DNA of 64,000 nt from Rhabditoides inermis (lineage: Eukaryota; Nematoda; Chromadorea; Rhabditida; Rhabditidae): the NCBI GenBank assembly GCA_963966185.1, contig CAWZYM010000292.1, positions 1 to 64,000 of the forward strand, read 5' to 3'. Below the pieces are notes generated by a model that did no database searches, had not been told where the DNA came from, and was given only the letters and a program-made list of their open reading frames with translations. Shown piece by piece: positions 55,027 through 64,000 of the stretch; position 1 is the first letter of the stretch, and each line of letters opens with the position of its first letter. Both the position numbers and the translations under genes were made by a program.

Positions 55027-55746
55027 ACAGAACATTAAATCATTTGATGAGATGATGAGATGCGAGGACGATATCATTAAATATTACCTTGTTTGTACAG
55101 GTTTGTTGCGTTTATTTGCGGTTGATGTGATAAGTGATAAAAGTGATTTGCTATCTTTATGAGCAACAGCATTTCACATGGATTCACACTTGAGTGTTTT
55201 TATCGTTTTGCCTTTCACTTGCTTTTCGATTGTCTGTGAGTTGGAGAGAGAGGAGAGAGAGAGAGGAGAGAGGAAAGAGAGGAGAGAGAGGGGAGAGAGG
55301 AAAGAGAGGAGAGAGAGAGGGGAGAGAAGTGAGAGAGGAGAGAGAGAAGAGAGGAAAGAGGAGGACTCTCAGTGAGAGAAAGTTTCTACATTTGATCAAA
55401 CAACATTCATTTTAAAACACCCGCCAATACTGACACGGCGCCGCGTGGCGGTCGCGTGGCGGTTCAGGACTGACTCACCAAGACAAACGAGCGCGAGCCG
55501 CCCGCGGGAAAGAGCCGTCTGGGACTATTTGTTGCCCCGTGCATTTACCGCGCTTTTGTCGCGGGCGGCCCACCCAATCGCCGTGGGCGATTCGCCCTTT
55601 TCGAAAAGTCGCGGGCGGCTAGCGCTCGTTTGTCTGAGCACTGCTCACCGCATTTCTATTCGCAACTGCTGTTCGATGTTCATTCAACAAACTGTACTAT
55701 TATTGTACTATCGTTGTTTGAATGCAACACTTCATATCTTTTCAGA
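55027..55746. other. Spacer between F-box genes
   Basis: Contains a GA-rich tract (55243-55372) and a small GC-rich MITE (55481-55635). The flanks of the MITE match about 49120-49215. It presumably includes the promoter of the second F-box gene. Confidence 0.6.
55481..55635. mobile_element. 155-base GC-rich MITE
   Basis: Inverted ends AGACAAACGAGCGCGAGCCG and its near complement (CGGCTAGCGCTCGTTTGTCT) differ at one or two positions over about 26 bases. The related sequence near 49160 (GACTGACTCACTGCTCAC) lacks this insert and looks like an empty site. Confidence 0.75.
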
Positions 55747-57509
55747 ATGACTGTCATCCCTTCTCTCCCTCCCGAACTGTGGGTTTCTATTGCTTCCCAC
55801 CTCTCTCCCTTTGATCTTCTGCCGTTCCGCCAAATCAGTCGACTGCACAGAGATGTGGTCAAAAACTACGGAGATAAGCTCAACATGTTGACTCTCGTGA
55901 TCGACATACGTTTTGAAAAGGTTATCATAGCGTTTGATTTTCGTTAATAACATTACTATTACAGCAGTTGCTACTCTTTCTCCACAATAAGGTTACATGT
56001 GAGTTAATAGGTGAGGAGCGTCCGTTCCCGGACCCCTCTTCTCTCTCTGTCTTCCTCAGCAATGTATGTTGCGCCGCGCGACCCAGCAAACTTCGAATCG
56101 TGAGTGTCATACAAAATCATACAAAATAGATAGTTTTCAGTTCAAAGCCACGTCTAACGACATACAAACCTTCCACTCCCATATCGAATCCTGCGATACG
56201 TTCATACTCTACACTCATGATTTGACTGTGAACGGTTAGTTCGCTACGTTAAAAGTATTACTAATACGGTGCAGATTCCCTGTCGTCTATTTTCTCTCTC
56301 CATACTCCGTCCTACATAGATTTGGAATACGCTGAATGCAGCTCTGATAAAGGAAATGCAGCTCTGATAAAGGAAAAAGAAGTCTTCTTACCGTGAGACA
56401 TGGATTATGTCTGGATAGAAATACATAATGGGCCGGTCCCAACATCGCGTTGCAATTGCAAGAAATCTCGCAAATACAAGAATTCTTGCAATGTAACGTT
56501 GTAATCGCAAGAATTCTTGCAATGTAACGTTCTAATCGCAAGAATTCTTGCATTGCAACTTGACATGTCAAGATTTCCTGCAAATGCAACGGATGGCATG
56601 CACCTCAAACTTGGGTAACTGAACCGAGTCCAGATCACGGTCGCGCGTGTACGCACGTCTAACATATCAGCGCGCAGCATGCGAGATCATACGGGTTTGC
56701 TATATTGATAGACTTATCGATAAATCAACGATGTCTCTCGATAGCCCTCATCCAAATGTATCAAGCAAAATCATTATTTCGCCATCAGTTTCTTCCGTTC
56801 GCAATTCTTTCTAGAGTTGCAAGATGTCTTGCAATCGCAATGTTGAAATCGCAAGAATTCTTGCAAACGCAAGATTTCTTGCAATTGCAACGCGATGTTA
56901 GGACCGGCCCAATGTAGATTTTTTTTTGCATTTTCAGAAATCTCGCTTCCTCGCATGAATGTCTCCCAGCTGAAGTTCTTCCATTTCTCGTTCTCTAAGA
57001 AAACATACCCGCGGTGTATGTCTGTAGACGACACTTGGCTCGATAGTTTCCGCGGCAACTTTCTTTATCTGGATCTCGCTCACGGCACCCGAATATCCAC
57101 GCAGGCAATCAATCGATTGGTTAAGGTGAGTGATAGCAATATATTTCTCCACAAATTTGATCATTTTCAGCGCATCTTGTCTGGAGAATTCGATCCTGAT
57201 GACGCTACAATGCGATTTCAGTTTTCGTTCGACCACAATACCAGTGACGTACAAGTGAGATTTATAACAAATTTTGAAGAGAAAAACCATGTCCCTTTTC
57301 CGGCTCTGAAAAATATTCTCTGCGGAGTGCCTTCTCGCATTGTCGATTCATGCAAACACGAGTTCGAGTGTCTGGATGGTTCGATATATAGCATAGAAGT
57401 CGCTGGCACCTATGACTCCAGATTGTGAGTATTATCTTTTATCATCATATATCACAAATGGAATTAAAATTAATTTTCCAGCAACTTCGATTTGATAAAG
57501 ATCTCATGA
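55747..57509 (+). CDS. F-box protein, intact paralogue
   Basis: Same exon layout as the broken gene upstream. Exon 1 (55747-55919) has MTVIPSLPPELWVSI and LPFRQISRLHRDVV. Later exons start near 55993 (ELIGEERPFPDPSSL), 56139, 56275 (SLSSIFSLHTPSYIDLEY), 56939-57125 (MNVSQLKFFHFSFS, SVDDTWLDSFRGNFLYLDL), 57171, 57256 and 57480, ending NFDLIKIS at TGA 57509. About 300 residues. The C-terminal half, which should bind substrate, differs more between the two copies than the F-box does, as expected for fast-evolving F-box families. An 18-base tandem duplication near 56335-56370 and a MITE (56430-56910) change the exon/intron border after the fourth exon, where the donor is uncertain. Confidence 0.78.
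56430..56910. mobile_element. 481-base MITE in the second F-box gene
   Basis: Terminal inverted repeats of 38 bases starting GGGCCGGTCC, with one mismatch, at 56430 and 56910. The interior has many CAAGAATTCTTG-type palindromes near both ends. It is intronic, absent from the paralogous intron at about 54412-54446, and has no coding capacity. Confidence 0.88.
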
Positions 57510-57949
57510 GCGAAACAAGAAAAGCGAGCCGAGAAGAATCAATATTTTGTTATTGTGCGGGTTTGTTGAACTTCTCTGTCTTTGCCGTCTTGAATGAACA
57601 ATGCATGATACTTGATGAGATGAATAACACAAGATAAAATATTAAATGTTCCAGAAATATGTCAACTCACAGTTCTGCAGTTAACACCCTATATAACGCT
57701 TGAACAAACATTTCTTCTTTCCATATCACCTCATACCATCATTTCCCATTTACAAAGCAAACACAATAAGCTCGCGTTATTGCCTGGATAACTTTCATAA
57801 GATTGATAAGGGGTTCTAAGTATTTTCTGGAGTATCGCAATTTTTACTTGCATTGAAAACATCAACGGGTTCCGAGTTCTTTTTAACCACGCTCAGGGAG
57901 AATAGAGGTAGAGAGATATATATACAGAGAAGAAAGGGAGAGAGGTGAG

Positions 57950-57993
<44 letters not shown>

Positions 57994-58432
57994 TTGTCAT
58001 GGATTTTTCGTGCAATTTCGCAGACTCGTATCATATCAGCGTACAGAAACTGTAATACATACGACAACATTTATTGCACCACACAAAATAGCATCTTATT
58101 CTCAGCAAACTGCATTTTTTCTGATAATTTCAAATTTCACGTCGTTTCATCACATCGGGCGTGGCAGTATGTCAGCAGTGGACGGTTGCAGACTGGTTGA
58201 CCTGCGAACATTTGTTTTTTTTCAAACATTCTGGTAAGGTACAAGGTAAGTGTGGTACTGACAACTACTTGAGCTACAGTTGATGAGTCAGATGTACGTC
58301 TACATACGTTGTGTGCGGATTCTCTTCTTTTGGGTCTGGCTGTGGGTCATCGTCCTTTGGTAACTTATTCGCATCGGGGCTGAATTCCAATGATTAGAAT
58401 TTCACTCCTACTTTCTCTCTCTCTCTCTCTCT
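57510..58432. other. Spacer with GA tract
   Basis: No gene was recognised. A GA tract lies at 57952-57990. It is the 3' flank of both the F-box gene and the converging receptor gene. Confidence 0.6.
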
Positions 58433-61059
58433 TTATCTATCTCTAAGTATCTCTATCTCTCTCCTTATTCTCTCGAGCTGACTAAAAGTGCAGACAGAAA
58501 CCAGAAAACGTCTCCCCGTGCCAGCTTCTATGTCTAACTAATACACATGTGGTTGTGTGGTGCTGTTTGCATGTGGTTGTGCAGGCTGAGGGTGTGGCAC
58601 GAGTGTGCACGCACCTTCTGGAGTGCATGGTGGTGGCGGTGACGAATCGGGAGGGTGTCATTGAGGCGGCAGCCACTTGCTTCGGTCGGGTGTCGATGGA
58701 CACTGAGATGCGCACCTGCAACACATGCGTTTCATGTACTTGAGTAAGTAATGATAACATTATATCAATAACCATTGCCCATAGTACAGTAGTTTACCAG
58801 GTGAGTATCCGTATACAATGTAATCTGTTTCAACTTTTCAACTGGATTGTGTAAGGTGTCAAAATATTGCTCACTCGAGCACTTTCATTTCGCATAGCAC
58901 ATTATAACGTTTATGTAAATTACGGTAAGATTACGGTGTAATGCTAGATTACAACGCCTATCGCGAGTTTCAGAGAGTTCGGTTGTCCCGTGGATGCTTG
59001 CTATAGCTGATGCTTGTCATCAGCAATAGAAACGCCCTATACGTGTTTAAATGTTACAACAAAAAAACCAAAAAGTGAAGAGACACCAAAACACAAACTC
59101 ACACTGCAAATGTGCGCGAGCCTCGATCGGAATTCCGGGTTCAATCCTGAAAACAGACGTGGGCGTGGCTAAGTGGGCGGAGTCGGGATACCTGTATAGA
59201 CGAACAGTGCGAGGCCAGAGTTGATGCACGTTGCCCACACCGCCGGCTTGGAGATGGCGGCGTTTACCTGGAAGTTATACGTTTCCAGTTTCAGGGATAC
59301 GGTATGCAAATTCACAAACACATCCGAAAAGGGATCATCGACGCTCACCGATCCGAAGAAGACGCTGAAGAGACTGATGATGTTGGGTGTGGATACGAGA
59401 ACGAGAGAGAGGAGCGAGATCATCAAGTAGTAGCGGATGCGAACCAGTTGCGCCCTGAATCTATGGGTACTGTAGCTTCGATATCAGGGGAGAATACGGT
59501 ATATCGAGGGTACTGTAGCAACATTAGAGTATAATGCAATATACTATGAAAAGTGAATGTGTGAATGCTGGAAACATGGAAAGTACCGTAATTAGAACTC
59601 ACTTGGCCGTTTTACTCCTTCTGGCTCGAACGTAAGCACACGTGTTCATTGAAGCACCAACCTGAATTATAGTTCTTTCGATTTTTTGTTTCCATGCGCC
59701 CCCACCGTGTATCCAATAATATTAGTCGCATAGATATACGTCCCGTATCCACCAGAAAACGCTGCCTTGCGACCACAGTAGTACTTTTGCTGAACAAATG
59801 TTTTGTGAGTGATAATATGTATTACTCGTGCGCCAATTAGATATGTATTATAATTATGTTCAGGTGTATTATACACTACGTCTCCTACAAGTTATCATGA
59901 TACTATAGATGATAAACAATGATGAAGAGTGACACAGTGACAAATCCCCAATCTGACAGGCGCGAGAATAGTGTAATTATGGCGGGAAGTGAGGTGTGTT
60001 AAGTGCAGATGTTATAGTTAATAATAAGTACACTATTAATCTACTAGGTATACAATAACAATTATGTTACTTTACTCACCCATTTCCCTCTCGCAGCCCA
60101 TGAAATTGAGAATCCGACAACCAGCGAAGCAACAACGAAGACAATCGATACAATCGCAAAAACGTGGTTTCTAAAATGATACGTTTGAAAATCTGATAAA
60201 AAAGTTATACAAAATTGAAACATGGTTTAAAATGAACAAAAAACTAAATTTTGAAAAAACAACTGATTCAAAGCTAGTACTAGTTTTACAAAAAAGTGCT
60301 GTCTAAAACTGATAAAGTGATATTGATATATCTATATTTCACTAGAGTGTTGCACGATATTGCACAACGAATCGATTGGTGATGGTGTGAAAGAGGTGCT
60401 ACTTGTATTTCTTTGTCTCAACGCGGTTTCGATAGAAGACTGGACAGAAAACGGCGAGGAATCGCTCCAGTCCCATTATCACTTGAATTATCGGCGGCCA
60501 CAAGTCACCTGCAAACATTTGTTTACATATGTAGTTGTTTGTGTGTTTACTTGTTTACTCACCTATCACTCTCAGCCACAGCCATGGTTCAACTGCACAA
60601 TCCCAGGAATTGCGAATTGGTATCGTGAGTGTGTCAATAATGTTCTAAACAAAAAAAGTTTTCGATTTTGCACTATACTTATGTACATATGAACAAAACT
60701 CACCTGATACATATCCACCCTATTCGCTCCCATAGTCGCTATTCCAATACAATTCAACGCATCGGCAATGTTCAAGAAAACAAGTAGCTAAAATTTTTGA
60801 TATTACTGGTTGATTCGAAGAACTGACCTTATATTTCCTTCGAAATTGTTTATTTGTCGTCAAAATCAGAAAGAGAACGACATTGATGCAGAAACAGATT
60901 GAGCCAATCTGAAAGCGTTAGTGAGACAACTGCGATACAAAGACTCACAATAAGATTGACGGTGTGGTTCTCCACTAGATCATCCATTCCGTCTGTGAAA
61001 TTAGCGGGTACGGGATCGAATCCATTTGGTGTGTTGAGACCGGCTAGCCACGAATACAT
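58433..61059 (-). CDS. 7TM G-protein-coupled receptor, nematode chemoreceptor-like
   Basis: About 11 exons from ATG 61059. The N-terminus has two glycosylation sites (NFT, NHT). The segments follow GPCR order: TM1 IGSICFCINVVLFLILTTN, TM2 LLVFLNIADALNCIGIATMG, TM3 IIQVIMGLERFLAVFCPVFY with ERF in the DRY position, TM4 AIVSIVFVVASLVVGFSISW, TM5 YIYATNIIGYTVGA, TM6 YLMISLLSLVLVSTPNII and TM7 WATCINSGLALFVYTG, then LNPEFRSRLAHIC, a typical post-TM7 helix. The family resembles the Srsx/Srx-type receptors of nematodes (inference). After TM7 the NPxxY motif is replaced by VYTGLNPEF. The C-terminal exons (58735-58618 and about 58537-58433) are uncertain, including a His-rich stretch RHRHHHALQK. The ligand is unknown. 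Confidence 0.8.
58918..59015 (+). repeat. Dispersed repeat shared with 38125-38240
   Basis: Contains the same ACGGT, ATCGCGAGTT and GTCCCGTGGATGC landmarks in the same order as 38125-38240. It lies in an intron near the 3' end of the receptor gene. Confidence 0.6.
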
Positions 61060-61627
61060 CACTGAAACGTATTCAGCTTCGTTGATATTAACAAAAACTA
61101 TTCAATGTGACAAAGCGAATGATCAGAATGATATGCTCGCTATAACGTAAATAATTTAGTTTTGGTTTCGAATAATGACGGTAACAGGAGAGTGACAAGT
61201 GGCGTACTGTAGAACCAAATGAGAATAAATGATCGCGATCTTTGCGCATGTACATGGTGTGTATCTTGTATTGCGTGCATTGCCTGACGATAGAATTATC
61301 ATCATAACAAGCTTACAATGCAAAATATCGAGTGAAAAAAATATAAATATCTCCGTCAATCCTATTCTGGAAGTGAATTTCGAGAATTTCTCAATCACCG
61401 CCTTATTCTAATGGAATTACAGCGCGAGTGAAAACTGCTTGGTTTACGTGTGATCGAATAGAAACTGCAAGTTTGCACGCGAGGGAGACAGTTAGAAAAA
61501 AAAACACCAACTAATCTGGACAAGGGCCAACTGTTGATGTTTACATGATAAATATGTAAATGTGAGTTCCATGAAAAGACGGAGAAGAGAAAGGGTGGGA
61601 CGGGAAAGCGTCATTTCTCATTTCGCG
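61060..61627. other. Divergent spacer, receptor gene to right-edge gene
   Basis: Presumed shared upstream region of a minus-strand receptor gene and a plus-strand unknown gene. No clear core promoter element was identified. Confidence 0.5.
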
Positions 61628-63022
61628 ATGTCCGGGTCACTGGCGCGGCCGCGAGATGCCAGCTGGACTTCGAACAAGTCCAAGGAGAAATTCGGCAAGG
61701 ACGCGTCCTTAGGTGTGCTTCTCTCGTCTATCTATTGGACGCTTCCTTTTCAGCATCCAAGAAATCCAAGAGTCTGGAGAGAACGCGCCGTACAATGTCC
61801 GTGGAGCCCACGCAGCGAGGTGCCGACTCTTTTTGAAAGGGTTTTCGTGGACTTATCAGCATATGCATGCGCGAAATGGACTGCGATCTCTATGAAGAGC
61901 GTGAAAAGATTTGCCATGAAAGGATTCTCTAATAAGATTCATGCGAGCCGCTCCCATGGGTAATTGAAGCATCATTTGAGTCTGGGATACAGAAGCGTTT
62001 AGAAAGGAATTGCGAACGCAGAAGCAGAAAACAAACACTACTTGCAATCTAGTTTGTTTGTATATGGCCTAAAAATTGAACAACATCTGCATATGTTTCA
62101 ATATGCAGGCCTGTTATGAAAACAAACTTTTGGATTGACACGTAACCACGAAAAAAACATCACCTTTCTATTCATTGTCTCAATAAAAAAGTAGTACATG
62201 GATAGAAGCACATGTCTATGATCGGAAGTCCAGTGCAGTGAAACGTATTTGAAACGTGACTCACACAGCATTTCAGATTCGACCGAGCCCGCAGCGACTA
62301 GTCACGAGCATGCAGCAGATGAGAGGTCTTCCTATTCTCTACTCCTTATTACTACGATACCACAACATCCCAGCCCCCCCCCTCTCATCGAGATTGGTTT
62401 CTAATAATAACCACGCTCGCTACATCTCATTAAAACAAAACAGTAGACGAAAACATCATCAAATTTTTAAAAAAAGATGCACTATGAGGAGGGCTCTCGA
62501 GTGATAGTAGGACGGAACTGCAAAAGGACAGAGTTGCAACGGACGGAGGTGCAACATGGAAAGGACGGATTTGCAAATTTCTTCCACTCGCTGGAATTGT
62601 GTACTATTGACGTACTATACTATGTACTATACTATTGACGTGCAAGTGAGAGGGATACAATATTCAGTTTTATAGATGCACCCCATTCCCATCCAGCATA
62701 GATAGAGCCTGGATCTGCTCGCAACTCAATTTCCAAGTATCGCGCGTATATCGAATAAGGAAAATTTGTTATAGAGCAAACTGCGCACGACTAAAAGTCA
62801 CCAAAATCATGCCTCTATCGAACGTATAGGGATAGAGGAAATTGAGAATGCCTTGGGGGTGACGCGCTGCGCGCGTCAAAAAAAATTTCAGGATTATTCC
62901 TTCGGACAGCGAGGAAGGACAGGTGGACTATGTGATGGAGGAGGAGGAGGAGGAGGAGAGAAAGGAGCAGAGGGAGCAGACGAACAGGAGTGGGTGAAGG
63001 GGGGAGGGAGAGAGAGAGGAGG

Positions 63023-63056
<34 letters not shown>

Positions 63057-63129
63057 TTCTTCCAGACCCCATCTCCGTTCTCCGTCCCACCAAGCCCGCG
63101 AAGATCTACCACAAGGAGAAGCTCAAGGT
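61628..63129 (+). CDS. Unknown charged, low-complexity protein
   Basis: Five exons join with matching phases: 61628-61711 (MSGSLARPRDASWTSNKSKE), about 61755-61819 (ASKKSKSLERTRRTMSVEP), about 62275-62320 (TEPAATSHEHAADE), 62892-62987 (IIPSDSEEGQVDYVMEEEEE) and 63065-63129 (NPISVLRPTKPAKIYHKEKL). The product is Lys/Arg- and then Glu-rich and likely disordered. No membrane span occurs unless the exon at 63272 belongs to it. No family was recognised. The 3' end is not settled. Confidence 0.45.
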
Positions 63130-63271
63130 AAAAAGTTCAGTTTTTTGGGTAGCCAAATAGTCGGATGGTGCAGGAAATATAGGCTCATCAATACAGAACA
63201 GTTGGAAAAAGATGTGAAAGAAAACAGAAGTAGGCGTAGATATTCAGTGATATGTAGAAGACTTTTGGATT

Positions 63272-63393
63272 ATGAGCGAACCAACTCGCAAGAAATCGTT
63301 TCACATTCAGACCTTTCTGGTGTTTCTTCTATTCGCGGCCGCGCTGATTCTCAACCGATTCGCACTGAGCATCGTCAGCGAGATTGTCAGCAG
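63272..63393 (+). CDS. Possible membrane-protein exon
   Basis: Begins MSEPTRKKSFHIQTFLVF at 63272 and encodes one strong hydrophobic span (FLVFLLFAAALILNRFAL), ending at a GTTGGG donor at 63393. It could start a separate gene whose later exons are not evident, or be a further exon of the gene to the left, but the phase does not fit that gene's last clear exon. Confidence 0.3.
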
Positions 63394-64000
63394 GTTGGGA
63401 GAGAGAGGGAGAGAGAGAGATAGAGATAGAGAGAGGGAGAGAGAAAGAGGAAGGGAGATTAAGAGCAGAGGGGGAGTGAGAGGGAAAGAGAGAGAGAAAG
63501 GGTGGGGTAAGGGAGTGACATTGAGGTAGAGAGGAAGGATAGGTAAAAAAAGGGACGAGGGGAAGAAAGAGATGAGGGATAGAGTGAAAATAGAGAAAGT
63601 CAAAAAGAGTGTTTACCAGTCATACAGTGTGTAAAGTTTTGAACTTATGATAAGGCTGGCATTTCTTGAACATTCACAAAATAAATTAATAGAAGCGTTT
63701 GCAAGCAGTGGCTACTTCTGCGGGCAATTCTGGGAAATCAAAAATACCAGCACGACTGTATATATAAACGGTGACGTGAAACATGTTCGTATAATTTAGG
63801 AATGGGATATGTGTTAAGCTCGAAAAATGAGGACTATGCATCGTCGAGGCTATAAAATACTAGGAAAGAATGAATAATGAAAGTATCTTTTTCAAAACAC
63901 ATGTTTCAGTGACTCACATAGAACACATATGATATACCAATAAAATGATGAATAAAAAGAGAAAATACAACCTGAATGTTGTGATTGATGCACATAATAC
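63394..64000. other. Right edge, no gene recognised
   Basis: A purine-rich tract (63398-63600) followed by AT-rich sequence. No exon could be supported. Confidence 0.6.

Overview
The window looks like animal nuclear DNA, most likely from a nematode or a close relative. This is inferred from the sequence, not established. The supporting signs are: genes cut into many small exons; introns often only 40-60 bases long, with 3' splice sites of the form TTTTCAG/TTTCCAG; an F-box gene pair whose C-terminal half resembles Caenorhabditis F-box-associated domains; a 7TM receptor resembling nematode chemoreceptors; and many dispersed TACCGTA/TACAGTA-type heptamers. Exons were joined by eye from splice sites, phase and protein resemblance, so individual exon ends may be wrong.

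Left third (1-22 kb). Two ABCG half-transporter genes stand head to head. A minus-strand ABCG5-like gene (8538 to 3465) and a plus-strand ABCG8-like gene (about 10073 to 16280) have the same divergent layout as the vertebrate sterol transporter pair. Both have lost catalytic residues of the ATPase sites. Their introns carry TTAA-flanked MITEs, shared repeats and a 700-base CTCCCT tract. One or two tiny membrane-protein genes may lie beyond the ABCG5 end. After about 2.3 kb with little content come a plus-strand gene for an unknown charged protein with an MGxxxS N-terminus (18548-20114) and, converging on it, a gene for an unknown secreted protein (21758 to 20594) with GATA motifs upstream.

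Middle (22-42 kb). A long coiled-coil protein gene (29478 to 22699) hosts, within its introns, a tRNA-Leu(AAG) gene on the opposite strand and a copied piece of the ABCG8-like gene. A truncated, frameshifted copy of a NASP-type histone chaperone gene follows (31523 to 30138). A TPR-protein gene (33151-36980) contains a 347-base TG tract and a 414-base near-perfect palindrome with a TA core. A possible zinc-finger gene runs into a coding tetranucleotide repeat. The intact NASP gene (41552 to 39487) lies divergent from a TMEM42-like membrane-protein gene (41928-42771), with E2F-like sites between them.

Right third (42-64 kb). A gene for an unknown secreted, His-rich, multidomain protein (48558 to 42761) carries a 1-kb CT tract in an intron. 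It faces, across a promoter-like region with an E2F palindrome and CCAAT boxes, an F-box gene broken by a CR1/L2-like LINE. A second, intact F-box paralogue follows, then a 7TM receptor gene (61059 to about 58433) and one or two genes of unknown function at the right edge.

No CRISPR array, bacterial operon or virus was seen.
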